Source: Phycisphaerales bacterium
GTDB lineage: Bacteria > Planctomycetota > Phycisphaerae > Phycisphaerales > UBA1924
Assembly: GCA_040221175.1 (NCBI GenBank)
Contig: JAVJVK010000004.1
Span: 976,268-1,040,267, forward strand
DNA: 64,000 nucleotides
Direction of reading: 5' to 3'
Shown: piece by piece, positions 15,890 to 25,900 of the stretch
Layout: every line of letters starts with the position of its first letter
How positions within the stretch are numbered: the stretch's first letter is position 1
Made by a program: the position numbers and the translations under genes
The notes under the pieces: model-generated
Databases searched by the model: none
Told to the model about the DNA's origin: nothing
What the model saw: the letters and a program-made list of their open reading frames with translations, nothing else

Positions 15890-18800
15890 TTAGCTGCATC
15901 CCATGCTGTTGCCGCAGTTCAGGCACTTGTAGCAGGTGCCGTTGCGGACGGTGATGGTGCCGCACACGTCGCAGGCGGGCGCGTCGGCCATGCTCTCGAG
16001 CATCGAGGACAGCTGGGCCGCCTCGCCGGTCTTGGCTTGGGCCTGCGTACCAGATTCCACCGGCTTCTGGCGGCTGGGCACCACGACCTCGGCCGACGTG
16101 CGTGCACGCACCGAACCCGTTGCGTCCTCGCCGGGGCCGGTATTGGCCTCACGCGTTGCGCGGGCGGCGGTCTCGACCCGCCCACCGGACCCCTCCGTGG
16201 GTCCGGCGAGCGAACGAATGCGGTCACCCGTCCCTGAGTTCGTGTCGGTCTTCGATGCCTCGCCCGAGCCGGTGCGCTTGGGCGTGTTGGCCTCGCGATA
16301 GCCGGGGATGAACTGGATGCCAAGCCAACGGAAGATGTAATCGACCAGGCTCTTGGCAAGCGGAATGTCGCGGTTGGTCGTCATGCCCGCCGGTTCGAAG
16401 CGCTGGTGCGTGAACTTGCGGACCAGGCTCTCCAGCGGCACGCCGTACTGCAACGACACGCTCACTGCCGTGCCCAGGCTGTCCATCAGGCCGCCGATGG
16501 TCGAACCTTCCTTGGCCATCGTGATGAACAACTCGCCGGGCAAGCCGTCCTCATACAGGCCCACCGTCAGGTAGCCCTCGTGGCCGGCGATGTTGAACTT
16601 GTGCGTGATCGATCCACGCGTGTCGGGCAACCGGCGCCGCATGGGCCGGTGCACGATCCGCTCCACGGTCTTCACCGTTGCCGCCTCGTCGGCCTTGCTG
16701 GCCTGCTCGACCGCCGTCACCGTGAGTTCCTCGACTTCTTCCAGCGCCTCGGCCTCGCCTTGCTCATCAACGTCAAGCTCGTCCTCGAGATCAACGGCCA
16801 CGACCACGGGCGCCTCGGCCTTCTTCTCGTCGACTTCTTCGTCCTTCGCGTCGCTCTTGGTGCTCAGCGGCTGACTGAGCTTGCACCCGTCGCGATAGAG
16901 CGCGTTGGCCTTCAGCCCCAGCTCCCAGCTCAGGCGGTAGCAGTCCTTGATGTCTTCCACGCCTGCGTCATTGGGCAGGTTGATGGTCTTGCTGATCGCA
17001 CCGCTGATGAACGGCTGGGCCGCCGCCATCATGCGGATGTGCCCCTGCGGCTCGATGTACCGCGTGCTCAAGGGGCCGCACGTGTTGGCGCAATCGAACA
17101 CCGGCAGGTGCTCGTCCTTCAGATGCGGCGCGCCCTCGAGCGTTTGCGTGCCGCACACCAGCAGGTTCAGGGCGCCGACCTGCTCGCGCGACAGCCCCAG
17201 CTCTCGCAGCAGGTTGAACGACGGATTGGCCTTGGCTGCCTGGGCGTCCACGCCCGCTCGCTCGAGCGTCTCGTCGCCCAGCGCCCATGCGCTGAACGCG
17301 AAGCCAAGCTCGAACACGCCCGGCAGCGCGTCGGTGATGGTCTTGAGGTCCTGCTCGGTCAGCCCCTTGCTGCGCAGCCACTGCGCCAGCGTCTGGCCAA
17401 TCTGCGCCCCCGGCACGCCTTCGGGCAACTCGACCTCAAGGTGCAGCGCGCCAAGCAGGTACCGCAGCATGTCCTGCCGCTGGCCCTCGTCGTAGCCCAT
17501 GGCCTCCAGCGCGGGCTTCACGCTCGCGTTGGCGATCTTGAAGTACCCGCCGCCCGCCAGCTTCTTGAACTTCACGAGCGCGAAGTCCGGCTCCACGCCC
17601 GTCGTATCGCAGTCCATCAGCAGGCCAATGGTGCCCGTCGGGGCGATCACCGTGGTCTGAGCGTTGCGATAGCCGTGCTTCTCGCCGAGCTGGATCGCCT
17701 GGTCCCACGCCATCTTCGCGCGATCCAGCAGCTCGGGCGTGTTCGCGACGGGAATCTCGCCGCCGCGGCAGCGCGCCTGATCGATCGGCACCGGACGCGT
17801 CCTGGCGTTCAGCCCCTCCCACTCGGCCGCCTCGCGCTTCACGCCGTGGGCGGCGCGGCGGTGATTGCGCATCACCCGCAGCATGTGCTCTTCGTCGGCC
17901 TTATACCCGGCGAACGGCCCGTGCTCCTTGGCCATCTTGGCAGACATGCGGTACGACCCGCCGGTCAGGATCGCCGTCAGGCAGCCGCAGATCGCACGCC
18001 CGTCCTCGCTGTCATACGGAATGCCCGCCTGCATGAGCATGGCACCCAGGTTGGCGTAGCCAAGCCCCAGCGTGCGGTACTTCCAGCTCAGCTCGGCCAC
18101 TTCCTTGCTGGGATAGGCCGCCATCAACACGCTGATCTCGAGCACCATGGTCCACAAATCGATCGCGTGCTCGTACGCACGCACGTCGAAGTGACGCGTC
18201 GGAGCGTCATAGAACTTCATCAGATTCAGCGACGCCAGGTTGCACGCCGTGTTGTCCAGGAACATGTACTCGCTGCACGGGTTGCTGGCATTAATACGGC
18301 CGCCCTCGGGGCACGTGTGCCACGCGTTGATCGTGCTGTCGAACTGCACGCCCGGGTCGGCGCACCGCCACGCGGCGTACGCGATGTCGTCCCACAGCTT
18401 CCGCGCATCCAGCGTGCGCGCCACGCCCTCGGCCGTCCGCCAGCGCGTCTCCCACGCGCCGCCCGCATCGACGGCCTCGAAGAACTTATCGGGCACGCGC
18501 ACCGAGTTGTTGCTGTTCTGCCCGCTGACGCTGGCGTAGGCCTCGCCGTTGAAGTCAAAATCCAGCTTCAGCCCCAGCCGCCTGGCCGTCTCGCCCACCG
18601 TCTCGGGGTCGTGGATGCTGGCGCGCTCGCCGGCGATCTTCGTCAGCCCCTCGACCATCGCCGCCACCTTGATCTCCTCGCGAACCTTCCAGTTCACGAA
18701 GCTCTCAATGTCGGGGTGGTCCATGTCCAGGCACACCATCTTCGCAGCTCGCCGGGTGGTCCCGCCGCTCTTGATGGCGCTCGCGGCCCGGTCGCCGATC

Positions 18801-19588
18801 TTCAGCCAGCTCATCAGCCCGCTGCTCTTGCCGCCGCCGCTCAGCGGCTCGCCCTCGCCGCGCAGGCGGCTGAAGTTGGTGCCCGTGCCGCTGCCATACT
18901 TGAACAGCCGCGCCTCACGCACCCACAGGTCCATGATGCCGCCGTCGTTCACCAGGTCGTCGCTCACGCTCTGGATGAAGCACGCGTGCGGCTGTGGGTG
19001 CTCGTACGCCCCGCCGGCCAGGCTCACCTCGCCCGACTTGGGGTCGGGCACCCAGTGGCCCTGGGCCGGCCCGTCAATGCCGTACGCCCAGTTCAGCCCG
19101 GTGTTGAACCACTGCGGGCTGTTGGGCGCCGCCATCTGGTGGATCAGCATGTACACCAGCTCGTCGTAGAACGCCTGCGCGTCCTCCGAGCTATCGAAGT
19201 ACTTGTGCTGCTCGCCCCAGTGGCGCCAGCAACCGGCCAAGCGGTGCGCGAGCTGGCGCACGCTGCGCTCAGGCCCAAAGACCACCTTGCCGTCGGCGTC
19301 CTTCTGCACGCCGGAGGGGAGGCCATCCTTGGCCCGCTTGGCGGCGGCCTGCCACCCCCCGGCGATGATCGAACCCGCCTTCTCCATCTGCGGCACGCCC
19401 GCCTTGCGGAAGTACTTGCTCACGGCGATGTCCGTCGCAAGCTGGCTCCACGTCGCCGGCACCTCGGCGTCGTTCATCTCGAAGACGATCGACCCATCAG
19501 GATTGCTGATCTTGCTCGACCGCGTCGTCCACTTGACGGTGTCGAAGGGGTCCTGGCCGGCGGTGGTGAATTTGCGGGTGATTTTCAT
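15890..19588 (-). CDS. nrdJ: Adenosylcobalamin-dependent (class II) ribonucleotide reductase
   Basis: A 1232-residue enzyme that reduces ribonucleotides to deoxyribonucleotides using a B12-derived radical and so works without oxygen or a separate radical subunit. Visible family signatures are the first active-site Cys region NPCSEYMFLDNTACNLASLN (about 435), PTGTIGLLMDCDTTGVEPDF, LPNDAGVEDIKDCYRLSWEL, and the C-terminal domain with FEPAGMTTNRDIPLAKSLVDY. The chain ends in a Cys-rich zinc-ribbon-like tail (ACDVCGTI...CYKCLNCGNSMGCS), which in class II enzymes shuttles reducing equivalents. An acidic linker sits near 930-1000. No intein is seen. A terminator follows, and dCTP deaminase lies just upstream on the same strand (about 115 bp apart), so both serve dNTP supply. 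Confidence 0.95.
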   Translation of the reverse strand: MKITRKFTTAGQDPFDTVKWTTRSSKISNPDGSIVFEMNDAEVPATWSQLATDIAVSKYFRKAGVPQMEKAGSIIAGGWQAAAKRAKDGLPSGVQKDADGKVVFGPERSVRQLAHRLAGCWRHWGEQHKYFDSSEDAQAFYDELVYMLIHQMAAPNSPQWFNTGLNWAYGIDGPAQGHWVPDPKSGEVSLAGGAYEHPQPHACFIQSVSDDLVNDGGIMDLWVREARLFKYGSGTGTNFSRLRGEGEPLSGGGKSSGLMSWLKIGDRAASAIKSGGTTRRAAKMVCLDMDHPDIESFVNWKVREEIKVAAMVEGLTKIAGERASIHDPETVGETARRLGLKLDFDFNGEAYASVSGQNSNNSVRVPDKFFEAVDAGGAWETRWRTAEGVARTLDARKLWDDIAYAAWRCADPGVQFDSTINAWHTCPEGGRINASNPCSEYMFLDNTACNLASLNLMKFYDAPTRHFDVRAYEHAIDLWTMVLEISVLMAAYPSKEVAELSWKYRTLGLGYANLGAMLMQAGIPYDSEDGRAICGCLTAILTGGSYRMSAKMAKEHGPFAGYKADEEHMLRVMRNHRRAAHGVKREAAEWEGLNARTRPVPIDQARCRGGEIPVANTPELLDRAKMAWDQAIQLGEKHGYRNAQTTVIAPTGTIGLLMDCDTTGVEPDFALVKFKKLAGGGYFKIANASVKPALEAMGYDEGQRQDMLRYLLGALHLEVELPEGVPGAQIGQTLAQWLRSKGLTEQDLKTITDALPGVFELGFAFSAWALGDETLERAGVDAQAAKANPSFNLLRELGLSREQVGALNLLVCGTQTLEGAPHLKDEHLPVFDCANTCGPLSTRYIEPQGHIRMMAAAQPFISGAISKTINLPNDAGVEDIKDCYRLSWELGLKANALYRDGCKLSQPLSTKSDAKDEEVDEKKAEAPVVVAVDLEDELDVDEQGEAEALEEVEELTVTAVEQASKADEAATVKTVERIVHRPMRRRLPDTRGSITHKFNIAGHEGYLTVGLYEDGLPGELFITMAKEGSTIGGLMDSLGTAVSVSLQYGVPLESLVRKFTHQRFEPAGMTTNRDIPLAKSLVDYIFRWLGIQFIPGYREANTPKRTGSGEASKTDTNSGTGDRIRSLAGPTEGSGGRVETAARATREANTGPGEDATGSVRARTSAEVVVPSRQKPVESGTQAQAKTGEAAQLSSMLESMADAPACDVCGTITVRNGTCYKCLNCGNSMGCS

Positions 19589-19703
19589 CGCGTACGTACC
19601 TTCGCGTTTTGTCGATGCGTGATGGAATGCTGGTTCTCGGTTCGTCCATGACCCGAGACTTCCTTGCCTGATTCGTCTTCTGATTCCCCCCGAGAGGTAT
19701 CCG

Positions 19704-20276
19704 CTAGTCCACCTTCGGCAGCGTCAACCCACCCTGATCCTGATACTTCCCAGCCTTATCCGCATAGCTCGTGGCGCACACCTGGTCGGCCTTCAAGAAC
19801 ACGAGCTGCGCGATGCCCTCGTTCGCGTACACGCGCGCCGGCAGCGGCGTCGTGTTGCTGATCTCCAGCGTGATCTTGCCGCGCCACTCGGGCTCGAGGG
19901 GCGTCACGTTCACGATCAGGCCGCAGCGGGCGTAGGTGCTCTTGCCGACGCAGATGACCAGGCAGTCACGCGGGATCTCGAAGAACTCGACCGTCTCGCA
20001 CAGCGCAAAGCTGTTGGGCGGGATGATGACGTGGTCGGTCTTGTGGTCGTCGCAGTTCACCTCGACGAACAGGTCGTCGGTGAAGTTCTTGGGGTCCACC
20101 ACCGTGATGCCGCCGCTCCTGGGCGTGGGCGTGAAGATCTTGAAGGTCGGCCCGACCCGCACGTCGTAGCCGTAGCTCGATACACCGTACGAAATCTTAC
20201 CAGGCCGCCGTTCGCCCTTCTCGAATGGTTCGATGCGAACCAACTCCCTGATCTGTTCGTCGCACAGCACGGGCAT
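19704..20276 (-). CDS. dcd: dCTP deaminase
   Basis: A 190-residue enzyme of the dUTPase-fold trimer family that converts dCTP to dUTP, the route to dTTP. The catalytic features match the family: [10 protein letters not shown] with S113 and R117, and the catalytic glutamate E138 in [13 protein letters not shown] closes the chain. ATG 20276 is chosen over the longer frame to 20387 because GGAAGGA stands 8 nt upstream and the N-terminus [13 protein letters not shown] matches the fold. It lies upstream of nrdJ on the same strand, a functional pairing in dNTP synthesis. Confidence 0.95.
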   Translation of the reverse strand: MPVLCDEQIRELVRIEPFEKGERRPGKISYGVSSYGYDVRVGPTFKIFTPTPRSGGITVVDPKNFTDDLFVEVNCDDHKTDHVIIPPNSFALCETVEFFEIPRDCLVICVGKSTYARCGLIVNVTPLEPEWRGKITLEISNTTPLPARVYANEGIAQLVFLKADQVCATSYADKAGKYQDQGGLTLPKVD

Positions 20277-20737
20277 CGCGGTTTCCTTCCCTGTTTGAGG
20301 CCCACCACCGCCGCGTGAGGTCCGAGCCACCCAGCCGGACGCGTTCATCGGCGTCTCCACTCTACCCACTACAACGTGTAGACGCAAGACTTTTTGACCA
20401 CAAGATACAGTATGGATATCCTGTCGGTCGACCCATCTTCACCCTAAGCTTCGCTCTCCAACACACTTGCGCGCCCAGGGCACACCCAACCGACAGCGCA
20501 AGCGCCAGATATCAACAGGTAGTGGCTCTGGAAAACACATATACATCATGCTGTGTTTTACATGAAATTGCCCGCCCTCGGCCGACCTCAATCCAACGGG
20601 CAACGCCAAGCATGGCCAAAAACCCTGTTGAAACCCAAACACAGAGAGCCTATCCTCTGAGAAGTGCACGGGCCAGGTGCAGCAATCCCCCACGGCGCTC
20701 GTAGAGTCTGGCTCTACCCACCGCTGGAGACCGCCGA
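20277..20737. other. Divergent intergenic region with inverted repeats
   Basis: About 460 bp between dcd (minus) and the FlgI-like gene (plus), less GC-rich than its surroundings. It contains CTACA-ACG-TGTAG at 20369-20381 enclosed by GCGTCT (20351-20356) and AGACGC (20380-20385), and the inverted repeat AAAACACA/TGTGTTTT at 20532-20559. No gene is supported. These are candidate operators or RNA stems for either flanking gene. Confidence 0.4.
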
Positions 20738-22774
20738 ATGCCCATTCGCATGCCCTCGATTCGCCTTGCCAGCCTCCTGACCGTGCTGGCGCTGCTCGGC
20801 ATCGTGCTGGCGAGCGTGGCCGGCTGCAAGAGCAAGGGACGCGTGGTCGATCCCGGCGGCGGCGTGGTCGTGCCCTTCGAGGGCCCAAGCGTGCTCCGCG
20901 GCACGGTGGGCGCGTCGGCCACGATCATCGGCGTCGAGCCCACGCTCGTCTCGGGCCTGGGCATCGTCGTGGGCACCAAGGGCCAGGGCGGCCCGCTGCC
21001 CCAGGCCGTCGAGGCCACCGTCATCCGCCAGCTCTCGCTGCGCGAGGGCGCCCGCGGTATGGACATGTTCGAGGGCACCCCCTTCGAGGGCGAGAGCCCC
21101 GAGAGCTTCATCCGCCGGCCCGACGTCAGCGTCGTGGCGGTGCTGGGCCTGGTGGCCCCGGGCGCCCCGCAGGGCTCCACCTTCGACGTCCTGGTCTACG
21201 CCCTGAACAACGAGGAACTCACCGGCGGGCACCTGTGGCGCACCGATCTGCGCCTGGGCCGCCCCACCGTCCAGGGCGGCCCGGCCACCCGGCTGGTGGG
21301 CTTTGCGCAGGGCCCGGTCTACGTCAATCCCTTCGCCGCCGGCCCGCGCTCGAACCCCACGCAGGGCCGCATCATCGGCGGGGGCACCATGACCAACCCG
21401 CTGGAGCTGGCCATCCGGCTGAACGTGCCCAGCCCCCGTCGCACGCGGGCCATCGCCTCGCTGATCAACAGCCGGTTCGGCAACAGCCCGGTCGACCGCG
21501 GCGACATCGCCAGCGGCCGCCTGACCGGCCAGTCCGACGCGACCACCTCGCTGGTCACCGTGAGCATTCCCTGGAGCTACAAGGACCGGCCCGAGGAATT
21601 CCTGCGGCTGGTGGCGCACATCAACCCCGATGCTCAAGGCCGCGAAGAGCGATACGTCGGCCGCTACGTGCGAGCACTGCAGGAAGAGCCCGGCTACGCC
21701 GACCGGCTCGCCTGGGCCCTCGAGGCGCTGGGCCCGGTGGCCGTCCGCGGGTCTACGTCGGTGTCGACCCTGTACGACTGGCCCGAGATTGCCCCCCGCA
21801 TGGCGGCGTTGCGGGTGGGCGCCCGGCTGGGCGACCCCAACGCGGAACGACCCCTGATTGCCATCGCCCGCGGCGACAACGAGGCCCTGCAGATCGAGGC
21901 CCTGAGGCTGCTGGGCGAACTGGGCACGGGCGCCATGATCGACGCCACGCTGCAGGACATGGCCGCGGCCTCGAGCGTCTCGGTGCGCGTCGCGGCCTAC
22001 GAGGCCCTGGCCAAGCGCGCCGGCATGCGTGAGCTCCGCGACGTGCTCGAGCGAACGAGCGTGCCCCCGGGCGTCGACCCCGTGGGCGTGCTGCGGGACT
22101 GGAGCGAATACGCCCGCACGAACTTCCGGGGCAGCCTGATCCAGGGCCTCCGTCGAGACGTCATGCCCGGCGGATTCGTGGTCGATCGCGTGCCGCTGGG
22201 AGAGCCCCTGATCTTCTTGCGTCAGCAGGGTCGGGCGGGCTTGGTGCTGTTCGGGCCCGAGCTTGAGATCCAGCCCGGTTCGGTGCTTCGGATCAGCGAC
22301 GACCTGATCCTCGCACGACCCGAGGTCGGTGAATCCGACTACGACCCAGACGGCTACGACGTGCGGGTTCGCTATCGCCACATGCCCGCCGACTGGCTGG
22401 TGACCGTGCCCGATGCGCCGGCGACCCTGCACGAGTTCATCGAGTTCCTGGCGACCAAGCCCACCATCGAAAGGCCGATGGCCGGGCTGGGCATGAGCTT
22501 TGGCAGCATCGTCTCGGTGGTTTCCAAGCTCCAGGAGGTCGGCGCGGTCAAAGCCCAATGGCAGGTCGAGCGCAACCTGCTGCGCGAAAGCGTCGATCGA
22601 TCCACGCGCGGCGCGATTGCCGATCGGCCCGAGTTGGAAGGCCAGGCGCCGCAAGAGGGCGACCCGCTCCAGCGGTTCATCCAGCGGTCCCTGGGCGGTC
22701 AGGAAATCGACGACCAGACGCTGGAAGAGGCCGGGGAGGCGATGGGTGAGACGCCGGTCGAACCCCAGGGCTGA
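20738..22774 (+). CDS. Lipoprotein with FlgI (P-ring)-like domain and HEAT-like repeats
   Basis: A 678-residue protein with a lipoprotein signal peptide (lipobox SVAGC, Cys30). Residues about 55-290 resemble the flagellar P-ring protein FlgI: LVSGLGIVVGTKGQG, RRPDVSVVAVLGLVAPGAPQGSTFDV and LVGFAQGPVYV occur in the FlgI order. A HEAT-like alpha-repeat region (about 365-460) and a C-terminal domain of unknown type follow. No other flagellar gene is near, and FlgI itself is not normally a lipoprotein, so this may be a repurposed ring-forming envelope protein. It is divergent from dcd, and the SMC gene follows about 130 bp downstream. Confidence 0.72.
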   Translation: MPIRMPSIRLASLLTVLALLGIVLASVAGCKSKGRVVDPGGGVVVPFEGPSVLRGTVGASATIIGVEPTLVSGLGIVVGTKGQGGPLPQAVEATVIRQLSLREGARGMDMFEGTPFEGESPESFIRRPDVSVVAVLGLVAPGAPQGSTFDVLVYALNNEELTGGHLWRTDLRLGRPTVQGGPATRLVGFAQGPVYVNPFAAGPRSNPTQGRIIGGGTMTNPLELAIRLNVPSPRRTRAIASLINSRFGNSPVDRGDIASGRLTGQSDATTSLVTVSIPWSYKDRPEEFLRLVAHINPDAQGREERYVGRYVRALQEEPGYADRLAWALEALGPVAVRGSTSVSTLYDWPEIAPRMAALRVGARLGDPNAERPLIAIARGDNEALQIEALRLLGELGTGAMIDATLQDMAAASSVSVRVAAYEALAKRAGMRELRDVLERTSVPPGVDPVGVLRDWSEYARTNFRGSLIQGLRRDVMPGGFVVDRVPLGEPLIFLRQQGRAGLVLFGPELEIQPGSVLRISDDLILARPEVGESDYDPDGYDVRVRYRHMPADWLVTVPDAPATLHEFIEFLATKPTIERPMAGLGMSFGSIVSVVSKLQEVGAVKAQWQVERNLLRESVDRSTRGAIADRPELEGQAPQEGDPLQRFIQRSLGGQEIDDQTLEEAGEAMGETPVEPQG

Positions 22775-22908
22775 TAACCCCCGCGCACGGGGCAATTTGG
22801 GCCGAAGAATCCCACGTCTCTGGTGGCCGGGGGCCGATACTGTGGGCTCGGGCGGCAGGACGCCAGCCCGGTCCGCGGCGACGCGGGCCAATGGTGACAG
22901 GAGGTCCG

Positions 22909-25900
22909 ATGCGGCTTGCCAAGCTAACGCTCAATGGGTTCAAATCGTTCGACGATCGGACGGAATTCCACTTCGATGACCCGGTGACGGGCATCGTGGG
23001 CCCCAATGGGTGTGGCAAGAGCAACGTCGTCGACGCCCTCAAGTGGGTGCTGGGCGAGCGCAGCAGCAAGAGCCTTCGCGGCAAGGAGATGCTCGACGTG
23101 ATCTTCGCCGGGTCGGCCGCGCGCAAGCCCGCTGGGATGGCCAGCGTCACGCTGACCTTCGAGAACCCCCTGCTTGACGAGGCGCCTAAGGCCGACGTGC
23201 CCGAAGCCGAGCCGCTGGCGATCGACGCCACCGAGGACGAACTCAGCGAGATCGATGAAGAGCCCGACGCCAACAGCGTGCTGGCCGACCGCCGGACGGT
23301 CCGCCGCGGGCTGCCGGTCGATTCGGACGTCGTGGAGGTGGAGCGCCGTCTGTATCGCGACGGGGGCAGCCAGTACCTGATCAATGGCAAGCGTCGCCGG
23401 CTGAAGGACATCCGCGACCTGTTCCTTGACACGGGCGTGGGCGCCGACGCGTATTCGATCATCGAGCAGGGCCGCGTCGACGCCATGCTGCTGGCCAACC
23501 CGCAGGAGCGGCGGACGATCTTCGAAGAAGCCGCGGGCATCGCGCGCTACCGCCAGCGGCGCGTCGAGTCGATCCGCAAGTTGGATCGGGCCGAGCGCAA
23601 TCTGGCGGTCACGCGTGAGCAACTCGCCAATACCGAGCGTCGGCTGAAGATCGTGCGCGGTCAGGCCGCCAGGGCCCGGCAGTTCGTGGAACTGGATGCC
23701 GAGCTCAAGGCATGGCGCGCGTCCCGTGCCTTGGCACAGCACGATGCGCTTACGACCGCGGTCGAGCGCATCCATGCAGACATGGAAGTCGCCCGCGAAC
23801 AACGCGACAAGGCCGAAGCGGAATTGAGCGCCCTCGAGAAGGAGCGTCAGGAAGCCGACCTCAAACGACATGAAGCGGCCAAGACGTTGCGAATGGCCGA
23901 AGAAGAACTGGCCGAAGCGAACCAGGCCGTCGAGCGCACCCGGCACAGGAAGGAGCTGGCCGAGCGTTCGGCGGGCGAAGCGCTCTCGCGTCTGGACGCC
24001 GATGGCCAGCGCCTGGCCGAGGTCGAACAAGCGGCCGAACTTGCAGAGGCGCAGGCGGAGAAGGCTGCCGAGAACGTGGCCGCGGTGGCCGAGCAATTGG
24101 CCGACGCCGAGCGCGTACTGGAGCAGGCCTCGCAAGCGCGGCAGGAGGCACAACAAGCCGTGGCGCACAAGCGTCAGGCGCATGCCGAGAAGCGCCGCGA
24201 GGTCGAGCGCATCGAGCGCGACCAGCTCTCGGCCCAGGGCCGCATCGCCGAGGAGAAGCGCCGGGCCGAGCAACTGGCCGAGAAGGCCCGGCAGGCGGCG
24301 ACCGAACTCGCCACGCTGGATGAGGAGGCGCAGCGGCTGGCCGAGCAGCGTGACGCGGCAATGCAGCAAGCCGATACCTTGCGCCAGGACCACGACGAAC
24401 AAACCCGCGAAGCTTCGAAGCTGGAAGACCAGGCCGCGTCGCTTGGTGAGGGGCGTGCAAAGCAGTCCAGCGAGGTCAAGGCTCTCGAGGAGCGTCGCTT
24501 GCGGCTGGAGACGCGACACCACGCCGTGGAAGAAGTCCTTGCGTCGCGCGAGGGTCTGGGTCAGCCGGCGCGCGAAGTGCTGGATCGAGCGGCAGCGGGC
24601 GATGGATTTTCGTCGGTGATCGCGCCGCTGGCCGAACTCATCCGCGTCCCGATCGAGCACGCGCCGCAGGTTGAAGCATCCCTGGGCTCGCTGTTGTCGG
24701 CGCTCGTGGTTCCGTCGATGAACGCCATGCCCGGGCAAGAAGAGCTGGCAACGCTCACGGGCCGCGTGAGCTTCGTGCCGCTGGGCATGGGCGTGCCGGC
24801 GGTTGAAACGCGGCCCGATCACGCCGCGTTTGCCGCGATGCGTTCGGCGGGACGCTTACTGCCGTTGCGAGAGGTCGCCGGCGTCGACGAGCGAGCGTGC
24901 CGGGATGCGGGCGTTGATCCGACGTCGGTGTCGGGGTTGCTGGACGTGCTGCTGCACGATTGCTGGCGCACCACCGACCTCGAGTCGGCGGCACTGCTTG
25001 CGGCCGGCCCCATGCGCAGCGCGACCATTACCGATAGCGCCGCCAGCGTGCTAAAGCACCCCGGCATCATCAGTGCAGGACCGCTGACGGCGGGCGACGG
25101 TGAGGGCCAGGCCGTCGGCGTGCTTCAACGGCGAGCCGAGCTCGAGCAATTGACCACCGATCTGTCGCAGGCCACCGCCGAGTTGGAGCGCGCACAGGCG
25201 GCGTTACGGACGCTCGACGCCAAGGCCGGCGACCTGGCCGAACGGCAGACCGCGTTGCAGCGCACGTTGAACGACCTGGTGCAGGCCCGGCTTAAGGCCG
25301 AAGGCGAGGCCGAGCGTGCCGGTGATGCGCTGGCTCGGCTGGAACGCCAGCAGCAGCGCGCCCGAGACGAGTCGCAGGCAGCGGCGGCCAACGGCGAACA
25401 GACTCGCCAGCGGGTCGAAGAACTGGAGCACAAGCTGAGCTCGCTTGCGAGCATCCTCGAAGACGAACGATCGGCCATGGAGACGCTGGCGAGGGAAGTC
25501 GATCAGGCTGAGAAGGATGCCGATTCGCTGGCCGAGGCCCTGACGGTGGCACGCGTGTCCGCCAGCCGGCTGGGCGAGCAGATCGGCGCGGCGCGGCGTG
25601 AGGCATCCGGCTTGCGCGACGCGGCGGCGAAGCACCGTGCGAGCCAGCGAGACCTGGCCCAGCACGTGCAACGGGCCAGCGAGCAGGCCCAGGCCCACCA
25701 GAAGACGGCGCGTGAGGCAGCTGAAGAGATCGAGTCACTCCAGGCCCAAGCCGAGGCGGTGCGGGGCGGCATCGATGGCAAGCGGTCGGCCCTGCACGCG
25801 GCGCAGGAAGCGGCGCTGGGGCTGGAGCGCAAGTTTGACGCGGCGCGGCGGTCGGCCGGGGACATCGATAAGGCCTGGCACGATCTGGAACTGCGTGGCC

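Noticed and set aside
15890-19588. Intein inside nrdJ
   Set aside because: The length is within the family range and the chain is continuous, with no intein-type splice junctions or endonuclease domain seen.
16406-19651. Plus-strand open frame of 1081 codons opposite nrdJ
   Set aside because: Antisense shadow caused by high GC codon use; the minus strand encodes a clear class II reductase.
19589-19703. Cobalamin riboswitch before nrdJ
   Set aside because: The 115-bp gap is too short for the element and no B12-box-like sequence was seen.
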